In this document: positions 24,516 through 35,145 of the stretch, piece by piece
How positions within the stretch are numbered: position 1 is the first letter of the stretch
Layout of the letters: every line of letters starts with the position of its first letter
Source of the DNA: Chloroflexota bacterium
Lineage (GTDB): Bacteria > Chloroflexota > Anaerolineae > UBA4142
Direction: 5' to 3'
Assembly: GCA_016215025.1 (NCBI GenBank)
Contig: JACRMI010000019.1
Location: 34,278 to 98,277, forward strand
Length of the DNA: 64,000 bases
Translations under genes and position numbers: made by a program
The notes under the pieces: generated by a model
What the model saw: the letters and a program-made list of their open reading frames with translations, nothing else
Databases searched by the model: none
Told to the model about the DNA's origin: nothing

Positions 24516-25508
24516 ATGCTGAACACCGAACAAAAACCATTGAACGTCATTGAATCGCTCGTAAGCGGCTTTGAGATCATTTTTCTGCACCCATGGGCAT
24601 TGCTTGTTCCTATTGCGCTCGACCTGTTTCTCTGGCTCGGTCCTCAAATCAGCGCCAAACCGTTAATCGAGAATATACTGGCGCTCTTGAATGCCAACGT
24701 GAATTTGTTGACCGATAACTCACCCGATACGTTGCAAAGTGTCGAGGTGATTCGCAAGTCACTGCAAGAACTTGCCAATTCGTTTAATGTCTTCGGGGTG
24801 ATGTCGTCCGGTGTGCCGACGCTCTTTTGGGTTGAACCGCCAACGACCGAGTGGGCGCGTACCTTGCTTTACACGGTGAACAACAGCTGGATCTTGCTGG
24901 CGTTGGCGATTCCGCTCGCGATGGTAGCGCTGGTGCTGACCGTGCTCTATTTCGAAATGATTGGTCATGCGGTGCGAGGCGAGAAGAGCGTCAAGGTGTT
25001 TTTCGTCCACTTGCTCAAATCGTTGGTAACGACTACGTTACTGGGATTGTTATTGTTCGTCGGCATCTGTTTGTTGATGTTTCCGCTCTCACTTTTGGCA
25101 GTCCTAGTCAGTTTTCTCAGCCAAGGGTTGGCATCGTTCGTTGTGCTTACCGGGATGATGTTGATGTTATGGGCGGGATTGTACTTATCGTTTGCGCTGC
25201 CGGCGATTTTTGTAACCGGCTCGAACGCGCCACAAGCGATTCTGAACAGCATCAGTCTTTTTCGATTTGATTTTTGGTCGACGATGGGGCTGGTCGTTGT
25301 CACGTATTTGATTCGTTGGGGCTTTACGATCGTTTGGCAATTATTTTTCAACACGCCTGCCGGTATCGTTTTCGATGTGATCGGCAATGCGTTTCTGGGT
25401 ACGGGACTCATGGCAGCGATGATGGTGTATTATGCGGATCGCATGAAATGGCTGAACAACTTGCGCCGCCGTATTCAACAGCATCAAGCTCAACTGAAAG
25501 GACAATAA
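24516..25508 (+). CDS. Polytopic membrane protein of unknown function
   Basis: A 330-aa protein with about six hydrophobic segments (near residues 25-42, 125-150, 170-200, 205-230, 255-275 and 285-305) and a basic C-terminal tail (LRRRIQQHQ). It resembles DUF-type integral membrane proteins of the 'YesL/DUF4013-like' kind only in general layout, and I do not assign a family. There is no ribosome site, and the promoter sits immediately upstream, consistent with leaderless translation. A long imperfect palindrome separates it from gyrB. Confidence 0.7.
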   Translation: MLNTEQKPLNVIESLVSGFEIIFLHPWALLVPIALDLFLWLGPQISAKPLIENILALLNANVNLLTDNSPDTLQSVEVIRKSLQELANSFNVFGVMSSGVPTLFWVEPPTTEWARTLLYTVNNSWILLALAIPLAMVALVLTVLYFEMIGHAVRGEKSVKVFFVHLLKSLVTTTLLGLLLFVGICLLMFPLSLLAVLVSFLSQGLASFVVLTGMMLMLWAGLYLSFALPAIFVTGSNAPQAILNSISLFRFDFWSTMGLVVVTYLIRWGFTIVWQLFFNTPAGIVFDVIGNAFLGTGLMAAMMVYYADRMKWLNNLRRRIQQHQAQLKGQ

Positions 25509-27530
<2,022 letters not shown>

Positions 27531-27539
27531 TTTGATCCG

Positions 27540-27569
27540 AGTCCCCAGGATGACTGGGGACTTTTTTTC
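27540..27569 (+). terminator. Rho-independent terminator of gyrB
   Basis: AGTCCCCAG (27540-27548) pairs with CTGGGGACT (27554-27562), followed by a run of seven T. Confidence 0.92.
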
Positions 27570-27612
27570 ACCGGTTACCGTCGAGTCGTTCCACACAGCG
27601 TACGTCCGCCGC

Positions 27613-27640
27613 TTGACAATGGGGCTTGGTCGGATAGAAT
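27613..27640 (+). promoter_or_regulatory. Promoter of the acyltransferase gene
   Basis: TTGACA (27613-27618), 16-bp spacer, TAGAAT (27635-27640), about 50 bases before the start codon. Confidence 0.75.
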
Positions 27641-27694
27641 CACAGACACTCCATTCTTCATCGACATTCAAATCGTTGTCCTAACAGGAAAGCT

Positions 27695-28402
27695 ATGCCT
27701 CAAGCTTCACTGCGCCGCCAAGTTTATATTCACTCCGTCGCCACTGTATTTTTGGCGTATTTCCGCCTCTACCATCGCTTGAAGATCGAAGGTGTCGAAA
27801 ATGTTCCTCTGCACGGTCCCCTTTTTGTTTTAATCAACCACATCAGTTTTCTCGAACCTTTTGCGCTGGGGCTGGGTTTGATGAAGCGACCGCTCCTGCC
27901 GAGCGTCGATATTTTTACAGTGGCGAAAAAAGAACTCTATTCGGTCAAACCCATTGGAAAATTTCTCGACAGTCTTGGCTTTTTTCCCATCGATCGTGAA
28001 CGCATGGATATGACGGCGATGCGCACAATGTTGAACATCTTGAAGCAAAATAAAATAATCGCGATGGCCCCCGAAGGTACGCGCAGTCCGACCGGACAAC
28101 TGCAAGCGTTTCAACCTGTCGTCGCCAAGATTGCGATTTCGCGTCACATCCCAATTTTGCCTGTCGGGGCATTCGGCGTCGAAAAAGCGATGCCTGTCGG
28201 TACCAAGTTCCCACGTCCCTATCCAATTACGATTCGTTTTGGACCAGTCTTTGAGTTGGCGGAATACTACAACATCGCATTGACCGAAGAGCAAGCGGAC
28301 CGCGCGTCCTGGGTGATGCGCGCGCACATTGCCGAGTTGTTGCCGGAATGGATGCGCCAACTTCCGCCGCCAACGCAACGCGTGGGGGCGCGCAAAATCT
28401 AA
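27695..28402 (+). CDS. 1-acyl-sn-glycerol-3-phosphate acyltransferase-like protein (PlsC family)
   Basis: A 235-aa PlsC-fold acyltransferase for phospholipid synthesis at the membrane. Motif I reads NHISFLE (48-54), so the usual HX4D is HX4E here (H49, E54). Motif III, PEGTRSPTG, is intact, as is the ILPVGAFG region. The Asp-to-Glu change could alter activity or substrate, and a tafazzin-like or other acyl acceptor cannot be excluded. AGGAAAG precedes the ATG. It is a single gene with its own promoter. Confidence 0.85.
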   Translation: MPQASLRRQVYIHSVATVFLAYFRLYHRLKIEGVENVPLHGPLFVLINHISFLEPFALGLGLMKRPLLPSVDIFTVAKKELYSVKPIGKFLDSLGFFPIDRERMDMTAMRTMLNILKQNKIIAMAPEGTRSPTGQLQAFQPVVAKIAISRHIPILPVGAFGVEKAMPVGTKFPRPYPITIRFGPVFELAEYYNIALTEEQADRASWVMRAHIAELLPEWMRQLPPPTQRVGARKI

Positions 28403-28477
28403 ACCGGTGAAGTTGCGCTGCTGGATTCTCTGTGCGCATTGAAACGCGCACGATGAATCTATCTCTAGGGAGACAAG

Positions 28478-30346
28478 ATGAACAGAAAAAACCTCCTTGC
28501 GATAGTTTTTCTTCTGGCTTTCTTCTCTCTCATCGCTGCAATGCCACATCAGCAAAATCAGTCGCCGCTGACGGTGATCGATAAAAATGGAAACATGATT
28601 TCCAAACTCGTCGATGGTGATTCGATCAAGCTGCAAGTCAAAACCGTCAATCCAGTCGATCAACCGACGGTCGTGAATTTCACGCTGTCCGACAATACTG
28701 CCATTGGCGAATGCACGGTTGCGAAAGGCGGTAATAATTGTCAGACGGAATCGCTTTACGCGCTTGGTTGGTTCTGGAGCAAGAGCAAGCAACCCCAAAC
28801 GACGCGAACGGTTCGAGCGAGTACAGGTGCTACATTTGATGTGCAAGTGTCGCCGCGACCGGTGGTCTTTGTGCATGGTTTTGGCTCGTCGGCGGAGGCG
28901 TGGACGACGTACCTGGGTGACAAAGGTTTTCTTGCCTCCATCGGGGTGCGCGGCTTTGCGGTGGGCGATGGTCAGGTGCCGGGCAAACTCAACCTGGGTG
29001 ATCTTGCCAATCCGACGAAAACGACCGGCACGATTCAATCAAATGCCGAGACGTTGCGCGATCACATCGCCGCGGTGAAAAAATTGACGGGCGCGCAGAT
29101 GATCGATTTGATTGCACACAGCATGGGTAACTTGGTCTCGCGTTATTACATCGACCGGGTGATGCCGGGGCGCGATGTCGCGCAAATGATTATGCTGGGT
29201 CCGCCCAATCAGGGGACCGACTGTGCATATTTGCCATCGTCGATTGGTTACTATTTGCCTGCTGCGCTAGAGATTCGACCGAGTTACGTGCGCCATGTTT
29301 TCAATCCGCAAATCACGCATCGACACGGCATTCCATTTTCGATCATCGCCGGGACGCCGATTGTCGAGCAATTGCAATCGCCCTGTACGAGCGTGCCGTC
29401 AGACCTTGCTATCGCTCTCGACAGCGCGAGCGGTATTAAAGCTCCGATTCAACAAGTCGAAATTTGGCACACTGATCTCAATGCGTCCGAGCGCGTGTTC
29501 GGCGATTTCGTCAAACCGCTTTTGCAAAAAAGCGTCGGCGAATTTTCGGCGGAGCCGGATCCCGTTCCAGCGACTCCGCCGGAAGAGCAACTTCAATTCA
29601 CACGCGTGTTCACCGGACATGTTGATACCGGATCGAGCGCAACACACACGATCAACATCGACAATGTAACTGTCGCAAGTTTCGCGCTATTCGATTCGAC
29701 GCGTTCGCTGACGGTTACAGTTCGCGGCGCGGCGGGCAATGTCATCGCACTCGATCCTACGCGGAATGGTCTCGTCGTCGTTAAAAACCCCGACACGCTG
29801 GTGTACCTGGGTTACGGATTCAACAATCCGCGGCCCGGTCCCTGGCAAGTGACGTTGCAAACGACGGATGCCACTCCCAGGAACGGGGCCGATTATGCGA
29901 TTGCTGCTCAGTTCAAAGGTGGCGCAATTCTCCGCACGCAAGCGACGACCTTGTTACCTAAGACGGGCGAAGCCGTCCAATTCTCGGCGCGACTAGATGT
30001 GGGCGGACAATCCTTGACAATTCGTGAGGCGCAAGCGCGGATTCGATACCCAGACGGTACGCTCAAAGATGTTGCACTTGCTGCCGACGGAGCAGAATGG
30101 CGTTCCAGTTGGCGCGCCGAAGCGCCGGGGCTTTATGGCGTCGATCTAATGGTGAATGGAAATGCGCCCGATGGTACGGTGATCGAGCGCGGCGCGTTTT
30201 TGTCGGTCGAAGTCCAGCCGACCGCGCAGCAATTCCAGCCTGTTCAAACAGTGCTGATTACAAGTCTTGGGATCGTAGCGTTGATTATTAGCGCAATCGT
30301 TATTTTGCTGTTTCGACGCAGAGCGCGGGTTACCCAATCGAGTTAA
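28478..30346 (+). CDS. Exported, membrane-anchored alpha/beta hydrolase (lipase-like)
   Basis: A 622-aa protein. It has an N-terminal signal peptide (about 1-23) and a short beta domain, then an alpha/beta-hydrolase domain (about 125-350). That domain has the oxyanion-hole HGFG (133-136) and nucleophile elbow AHSMGN with S215, like triacylglycerol lipases (LipA/EstA type). A C-terminal beta-sandwich region of ~230 residues follows, then a single transmembrane helix (about 590-615) with an RRRAR stop-transfer, so the catalytic part faces outside. Substrate is probably an ester or lipid. GGGAG precedes the ATG. Confidence 0.82.
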   Translation: MNRKNLLAIVFLLAFFSLIAAMPHQQNQSPLTVIDKNGNMISKLVDGDSIKLQVKTVNPVDQPTVVNFTLSDNTAIGECTVAKGGNNCQTESLYALGWFWSKSKQPQTTRTVRASTGATFDVQVSPRPVVFVHGFGSSAEAWTTYLGDKGFLASIGVRGFAVGDGQVPGKLNLGDLANPTKTTGTIQSNAETLRDHIAAVKKLTGAQMIDLIAHSMGNLVSRYYIDRVMPGRDVAQMIMLGPPNQGTDCAYLPSSIGYYLPAALEIRPSYVRHVFNPQITHRHGIPFSIIAGTPIVEQLQSPCTSVPSDLAIALDSASGIKAPIQQVEIWHTDLNASERVFGDFVKPLLQKSVGEFSAEPDPVPATPPEEQLQFTRVFTGHVDTGSSATHTINIDNVTVASFALFDSTRSLTVTVRGAAGNVIALDPTRNGLVVVKNPDTLVYLGYGFNNPRPGPWQVTLQTTDATPRNGADYAIAAQFKGGAILRTQATTLLPKTGEAVQFSARLDVGGQSLTIREAQARIRYPDGTLKDVALAADGAEWRSSWRAEAPGLYGVDLMVNGNAPDGTVIERGAFLSVEVQPTAQQFQPVQTVLITSLGIVALIISAIVILLFRRRARVTQSS

Positions 30347-30419
30347 TCGCGACGCAGAATATCGGTGCTGGCGAATCTCCTAATTCTTGTGATTGAATAA
30401 TATTGTGCCAAAAGAAAAG

Positions 30420-30478
30420 TAGGGAATGCTTGCCGTAGCATTCCTTTCGGGGAACGGAACAACCTCCGTTCCCTGAAA
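30420..30478 (+). terminator. Two tandem hairpins after the hydrolase gene
   Basis: GGAATGCT/AGCATTCC (about 30422-30443), followed by TTTC, and GGGAACGGA/TCCGTTCCC (about 30451-30476). They lie between the hydrolase and DUF212 genes and probably act as a terminator pair. Confidence 0.55.
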
Positions 30479-30500
30479 TTATTGTTTATGGAGTTTTCCC

Positions 30501-30944
30501 TTGGAAGGTTTTCTTTACAACCGCATTGCCCAAGCCACCTTTTTACCTTGGGTGGCGGCGCAAGTTCTCAAAGTGGTCATTCAATTAGTTTGGAAGCGAA
30601 CGCTGAACATCAAGTTGCTGACGAGCGCCGGTGGCATGCCGTCGTCGCACGCCGCGATGGTGTGGGGACTCGCGACAGCGATTGCCGTGAACAATGGCAC
30701 TTCATCTGAATTGTTTGTCATTGCCGTCGTCGTCCTTCTCGTCGTAACCTACGATGCAGCAGGCATTCGTCGCGCCGCGAGCATTCAAGCGCGCATTCTC
30801 AACCAAATCATCGACGAATTATTTCAGGGACATCCCTTGAGCGAAACGCGTTTGCGCGAACTCTTGGGACACACGCCGATTGAAGTTGCTGCGGGTGCGC
30901 TGCTCGGAATCGTGTGGGCATATTTGTGGATGACCCGAACCTAG
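30501..30944 (+). CDS. Divergent PAP2/DUF212 family membrane protein
   Basis: A 147-aa protein with four hydrophobic stretches and the DUF212 signature GGMPSSHAA (44-52), YDAAGIRRAA and GHTPIEVAAGALLG. The family is a small relative of acid phosphatase/vanadium haloperoxidase (PAP2) enzymes. A lipid-phosphate phosphatase role is likely but unproven. The start is TTG, with GGAG eight bases before it; no in-frame ATG fits. It converges on the lactate dehydrogenase gene. Confidence 0.85.
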   Translation: MEGFLYNRIAQATFLPWVAAQVLKVVIQLVWKRTLNIKLLTSAGGMPSSHAAMVWGLATAIAVNNGTSSELFVIAVVVLLVVTYDAAGIRRAASIQARILNQIIDELFQGHPLSETRLRELLGHTPIEVAAGALLGIVWAYLWMTRT

Positions 30945-30949
30945 AACAC

Positions 30950-31024
30950 CTCTCCCTCACTGGGAGAGGCGATGGTGCGTCCATAACGCGGCGTCGTGCG
31001 CCGCATAGTTGACGCACCATCGGG
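30950..31024. terminator. Hairpins between convergent genes
   Basis: CCTCTCC/GGGAGAGG comes first, then a long stem GATGGTGCGTC (30971-30981) with GACGCACCATC (about 31010-31020) that encloses GCGGCG/CGCCGC. It sits between the DUF212 gene and the minus-strand dehydrogenase. Confidence 0.55.
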
Positions 31025-31030
31025 TGAGGG

Positions 31031-31969
31031 TCATTCCAAACTACTAATCGCCGCGCACACCACCTCGGCGCTTTTTCGTAACGCATTTTGTTCCGCTTGA
31101 TTGAGTGGCATGGGCAGCGTTGCGATGATTCCTTCGCCTCCGAGGATATGCGGTAGCGAGACTGTCACATCGCATACACCCAAAATATTGCCGACGGGCG
31201 TACACACAGTGAGAATCGCTCGCTGGTCCTGCAAAATCACTTGGACGATGCGTGCCAGCGCGCTGCCAATGCCGTACGACGTAAAACCTTTTCCCTTGAT
31301 GATCGAATACGCCGCGTTGCGGACTCGTTGATCTATGTCTTGACGAGCCGGGGCATCGAGATTGATTTTTTGCAGATTGCAAAACTCGTCCAACGGAATT
31401 CCGCCGACCGTGACGAGCGACCAGGTTAACACTTCCGAATCGCCGTGTTCGCCGACGACATAGCCGTGAACATGCTGCGCATCGACGCCGAGTTGTTCGG
31501 CGAGCAGTGTGCGAAAGCGCGCCGTGTCGAGTGTTGTCCCCGAACCAATGACGCGACTGGACGCAATGCCTTTTGCTTTCGCAAGACGCGCCGTCAAATG
31601 CGTGAGCGCATCAACCGGATTCGTCGCGACGATCAGAATCGCGTCGGGCGCGTTCTCCAAAATCGACGGGATGATTTGCCTAAAGATGTTGGCATTCCGT
31701 CCCAACAATTGCAAACGGGTTTCCCCAGGTTTTTGACTTGCCCCCGCGGTAATCACCACGACGCGACAGCCGGCCAAATCAGAATAATTCCCTACTCGCA
31801 CACGCAATGGCGAAGCGAACGGCACCGCATGAGAAAGATCGTCCGCTTCGGCGTGTGCTCGCGTTTGATCCACATCGACCAAAATGATTTCGCGCCCGAC
31901 TCCGCGCATGATGAGCGCATAGGCGGCGGTCGCGCCGACCATTCCACTTCCAACTATTCCTACTTTCAT
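31031..31969 (-). CDS. ldh: L-lactate dehydrogenase (malate/lactate dehydrogenase family)
   Basis: 312 aa from the ATG at 31969 (MKVGIVGSG), which has GGAG seven bases upstream; the frame extends eight codons further. A Rossmann GSGMVG (7-12) is followed by the substrate-loop [11 protein letters not shown], with Gln at the position that distinguishes lactate (Gln) from malate (Arg) dehydrogenases. The catalytic His lies in GEHGDSE (H175) and R85/D148/R151 are in place. It interconverts pyruvate and L-lactate with NAD(H). It is the only minus-strand gene between 24.2 and 45.7 kb. Confidence 0.9.
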   Translation of the reverse strand: MKVGIVGSGMVGATAAYALIMRGVGREIILVDVDQTRAHAEADDLSHAVPFASPLRVRVGNYSDLAGCRVVVITAGASQKPGETRLQLLGRNANIFRQIIPSILENAPDAILIVATNPVDALTHLTARLAKAKGIASSRVIGSGTTLDTARFRTLLAEQLGVDAQHVHGYVVGEHGDSEVLTWSLVTVGGIPLDEFCNLQKINLDAPARQDIDQRVRNAAYSIIKGKGFTSYGIGSALARIVQVILQDQRAILTVCTPVGNILGVCDVTVSLPHILGGEGIIATLPMPLNQAEQNALRKSAEVVCAAISSLE

Positions 31970-31993
31970 TAGATTCTCCATTCGTTCGATCAA

Positions 31994-32142
31994 GTTACGT
32001 GCAATCGAGAAATCATTTTAATCGGTCGATGGGCTTGCTGTCAATCGCCTGTCAAGGGACTTTGCAACAGCCTTGGCGTAGTTTCTAGTTTCGTTGCTGC
32101 GACGCCTGGTCGCTCTACCGAACGATGTGGTTTTCACCCCAC
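31994..32142. other. Divergent intergenic region, no gene seen
   Basis: This is the shared upstream region of ldh (minus) and pdhA (plus). I see no open frame or strong hairpin. The only clear element nearby is the pdhA promoter at 32143-32171. Confidence 0.5.
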
Positions 32143-32171
32143 TTGTCAAAGATGTCCAACTTGTTTAGAAT
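32143..32171 (+). promoter_or_regulatory. Promoter of the pdhA operon
   Basis: TTGTCA (32143-32148), 17-bp spacer, TAGAAT (32166-32171), about 90 bases before the pdhA start. Confidence 0.7.
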
Positions 32172-32262
32172 AACGATTAGGTGGGAAATCCGATGACGGG
32201 TTTGCCATTTCAAAGGCTACTGTTTGCATAGCACGTCTGAATCGTTTGACAGAGGTGACTAG

Positions 32263-33222
32263 ATGGCCCAACCTGATCTGCTTGAACTCTATCGCGTGAT
32301 GCTTCTCGCGCGAATGATTGACGAACGAATTTGGTTCCTCAATCGGCAAGGACGCGCGCACTTTGCGGTTCCTGTCGCCGGTCACGAAGGTGTTGCTGGC
32401 TATGCTTTTGCCCTCAATCCACCCCAGGATTATGTCGTTCCCCACTATCGCGATCTCGCCGCGTTATTACATTTCGGTCTCACTTCTCAAGAAGTTTTTC
32501 TGAATCTCTTCGCCAAACCTGCCGACCCCAATAGCGCAGGGCGACAAATGTTTGCGCATTGGAGCAATCCACAGAAGCATATCCTTTCGTTGTCCAGTCC
32601 GCAGCCGAACCATATCACACACGCAGTCGGCGTCGCACTCGCGTCCAAGATTCGCGGAGAAAAATCCGTGACCTGGGCGGGTTTTGGCGACGGGAGTTCG
32701 AGCAAGGGCGATATTCATGAATCGATGAACTTTGCTTCGATTCATAAACTTCCCATCGTTTTTTGTTGCGAGAACAATCGATATGCGATTTCGGTGCCGC
32801 AAGAAAAACAAATGGCGGTGCAGAATGTCGCCGATCGCGCCTCCGGTTACGGAATGCCGGGCGTGGTTGTCAACGGCAACGATCCGCTCGAAGTTTATCA
32901 GGTCGCGTGTAAAGCGGTCGAACGCGCGCGGCGCGGCGAAGGCCCCAGCTTGATCGAAATCAAGACGTATCGCTTCCTGCCGCACACGAGCAACGACGAC
33001 GACAAGCGTTATCGCTCGCCGGAAGAACTTTTGGCAGAACGCGCCAATGATCCGGTTACCCTCTTCCGCGAAGTCATTATCCACGAAAAAATCTGGGACG
33101 ACGCGCACGACCAGGCGCTCAAGCGTGAGCTGCAAAAGGAAATCGACGACGCGCAGGCGTTTGCGGAAGCGAGTCCTGCGGCAGAGCCAGAAGATGCATT
33201 TACGAATGTGTACGCCTCCTGA
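32263..33222 (+). CDS. pdhA: Pyruvate dehydrogenase-type E1 component, alpha subunit
   Basis: A 319-aa thiamine-diphosphate enzyme subunit. The ThDP motif begins GDG (142-144) and ends at ENN (170-172, in CCENNRYAIS). A phosphorylation-loop-like SSPQPNHITHAVG and the C-terminal KTYRFLPHTSNDDDKRYRS are typical of E1 alpha of 2-oxo-acid dehydrogenases. Pyruvate, branched-chain 2-oxo acids and acetoin are all possible substrates. GAGGTGA precedes the ATG, and pdhB follows after a 65-base hairpin-containing gap. Confidence 0.9.
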   Translation: MAQPDLLELYRVMLLARMIDERIWFLNRQGRAHFAVPVAGHEGVAGYAFALNPPQDYVVPHYRDLAALLHFGLTSQEVFLNLFAKPADPNSAGRQMFAHWSNPQKHILSLSSPQPNHITHAVGVALASKIRGEKSVTWAGFGDGSSSKGDIHESMNFASIHKLPIVFCCENNRYAISVPQEKQMAVQNVADRASGYGMPGVVVNGNDPLEVYQVACKAVERARRGEGPSLIEIKTYRFLPHTSNDDDKRYRSPEELLAERANDPVTLFREVIIHEKIWDDAHDQALKRELQKEIDDAQAFAEASPAAEPEDAFTNVYAS

Positions 33223-33287
33223 ATTAGATTCACGTATCACGAGTCACGTATCAATCCGTGATGCGTGATTCGTAACCAGAGTCGAAT

Positions 33288-34271
33288 ATGCCCACTAAAA
33301 CTTTTCTCGAAGCGATTCGTGATACGATCTGCGATGAAATGGTACGGGATAGCACTGTCATTGTCCTCGGCGAAGATGTCGGCAAGACGGGCGGCGTCTT
33401 TCGCGCGACCGAAGGTTTGTATGATCGGTTTGGTGAAGCGCGCATGATCGATACGCCATTGGCGGAACTGTCGATCATCGGCATCGCGATTGGCGCGGCG
33501 AACGTCGGTCTGCGTCCCATCGCCGAAATTCAGTTCGCCGATTTTATTCATCCCGCGTTCGACCAAATTGTGAATGAGGCTGCCAAGATGCGGTATCGGA
33601 CTAACGGCGCATGGACGTGTCCGATGGTGATTCGCACGCCGTGGGGCGGTGGTGTCCATGGCGGACTCTATCATTCGCAAAGCATCGAAGCGTTTTTCTG
33701 TCACGCGCCGGGGCTCAAAGTCGTTTCGCCCTCAACGCCGGCTGATGCCAAAGGTTTACTCGCGGCGGCGATTCGCGACCCCGATCCGATTTTATTTCTC
33801 GAACACAAAAAACTTTATCGCTCGATCAAAGGCGATGTGCCGGATGGCGAGTATCTTTTGCCCATTGGCAAAGCCGACATCAAGCGCGGTGGCAGCGACG
33901 TGACCGCGATCGCTTACGGCGCGATGCTGCATGAAACACTCGCCGCCGCAGAAAAACTTGTGAAGGAAGACATCGACGTTGAAGTGGTCGATCTGCGAAC
34001 GCTTCAGCCGCTCGACCGTGAAACGATTTTGTCGTCGGCGCGCAAGACAAGCAAGGTGTGCATTATTCACGAAGATACGAAAACGATGGGCTTGGGCGCA
34101 GAGATTTCCGCCATTATCGCCGAAGAAGCCTTTTCCGATCTCGATGCACCGATTCGGCGCGTGACTGGTCCCGATCTGCCGGGCATTCCGTTCAATGATG
34201 TCGGCGAGCACGCGTTTTTGCCGAACGCGGATAAGATTGCCGACGCGCTGCGCGAGCTAGCCAAGTACTGA
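33288..34271 (+). CDS. pdhB: Pyruvate dehydrogenase-type E1 component, beta subunit
   Basis: A 327-aa transketolase-like beta subunit. It has VLGEDVGKTGGVFRATEGL near the N-terminus, the IEIQFADFIHPAFDQIVNEAAK-type helix, and the C-terminal transketolase domain with EVVDLRTLQPLDRETI. With PdhA it decarboxylates the 2-oxo acid and passes the acyl group to E2 lipoate. Neither E2 nor E3 is in the window. Its stop codon overlaps the next start (TGATG). Confidence 0.9.
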   Translation: MPTKTFLEAIRDTICDEMVRDSTVIVLGEDVGKTGGVFRATEGLYDRFGEARMIDTPLAELSIIGIAIGAANVGLRPIAEIQFADFIHPAFDQIVNEAAKMRYRTNGAWTCPMVIRTPWGGGVHGGLYHSQSIEAFFCHAPGLKVVSPSTPADAKGLLAAAIRDPDPILFLEHKKLYRSIKGDVPDGEYLLPIGKADIKRGGSDVTAIAYGAMLHETLAAAEKLVKEDIDVEVVDLRTLQPLDRETILSSARKTSKVCIIHEDTKTMGLGAEISAIIAEEAFSDLDAPIRRVTGPDLPGIPFNDVGEHAFLPNADKIADALRELAKY

Positions 34272-35083
34272 TGAGCACAACTGCATCAACCCGTCCGCCG
34301 GATACGTGGGCAAGCGGCACGGCTTATGAGCGATACGTTGGGCGTTGGAGTCGAATAATCGCTCGCGAATTCTTGAATTGGCTTGGTGCAGCTTCGGGGC
34401 TTGAGTGGCTCGATGTCGGATGTGGCACCGGCGCGCTCAGTCAAACCATTCTCGGTCAAGCCGCGCCTAGTCGAGTTAAAGGTATCGATCGTTCTGAAAG
34501 TTTCATCGCTCATGCGCGTCAACCCATTCAAGATGAGCGCGTGGAGTTTCAAGTTGGCGATGCACAAGTTTTGCCGGAAGAGACCGCAAGTTATGATGTT
34601 GTCGTTTCCGGTTTCGCGCTAAATTTCATTCCTCAGCCGAAACAAGCTGTGAGCGAAATGATGCGCGTGGTCAAGCCAGGTGGTATTGTCGCTTTGTATA
34701 TTTGGGATTACGCCACCAAGCTGCAATTCATGCGCCATTTCTGGAACGCTGCTGCTGCGCTAGACCCCAACGCTTTTGATCATGATGAAGGACGACGCTT
34801 TCCGCTTTGCCAACCGAAACCGCTTGCAGAACTTTTTGAAAGCGTCGGTGTTAAGAATGTACAAGTGCGCGCAATCGACATCGATACAAACTTTAAAGAC
34901 TGGGACGATTATTGGTCGCCGTTTCTCGGCGGTCAGGGGTCTGCGCCAAGTTATGCGATGTCCTTGAGCGAAGAAAAGCGCGCGGCACTGGCCGAGCGCA
35001 TCCGCGCCGGATTGCCCTTTGCCATCGATGGTTCGATTCCGTTGGTCGCACGCGCGTGGGCAGTCCGTGGTGTGCGCGCATGA
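34271..35083 (+). CDS. Class I SAM-dependent methyltransferase
   Basis: A 270-aa Rossmann-type methyltransferase with motif I LDVGCGTG (47-54), an acidic residue in KGIDRSE, a VVVSGFALNFIPQPKQ motif and VKPGGIVALYIWD. It resembles UbiE/arsenite-type small-molecule methyltransferases. The substrate cannot be told. Translation is coupled to pdhB by a one-base overlap. The 62-base gap after it consists of CTCTCACACTCTCGCACTC repeats. Confidence 0.82.
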   Translation: MSTTASTRPPDTWASGTAYERYVGRWSRIIAREFLNWLGAASGLEWLDVGCGTGALSQTILGQAAPSRVKGIDRSESFIAHARQPIQDERVEFQVGDAQVLPEETASYDVVVSGFALNFIPQPKQAVSEMMRVVKPGGIVALYIWDYATKLQFMRHFWNAAAALDPNAFDHDEGRRFPLCQPKPLAELFESVGVKNVQVRAIDIDTNFKDWDDYWSPFLGGQGSAPSYAMSLSEEKRAALAERIRAGLPFAIDGSIPLVARAWAVRGVRA

Positions 35084-35145
35084 CTCTCACACTCTCGCAC
35101 TCTCACACTCCCCTTCTCCCATACCCTAAAAAGGTGTTTTGAAAA

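Noticed and set aside
27830..29038. 402-aa minus-strand open frame
   Set aside because: It lies opposite the PlsC-like and alpha/beta hydrolase genes, spans their intergenic gap, and has low-complexity His/Arg-rich sequence. It is a codon-bias shadow.
31031..31969. Malate dehydrogenase
   Set aside because: The substrate-specificity position in [11 protein letters not shown] is Gln, typical of lactate dehydrogenase, where malate dehydrogenases have Arg.
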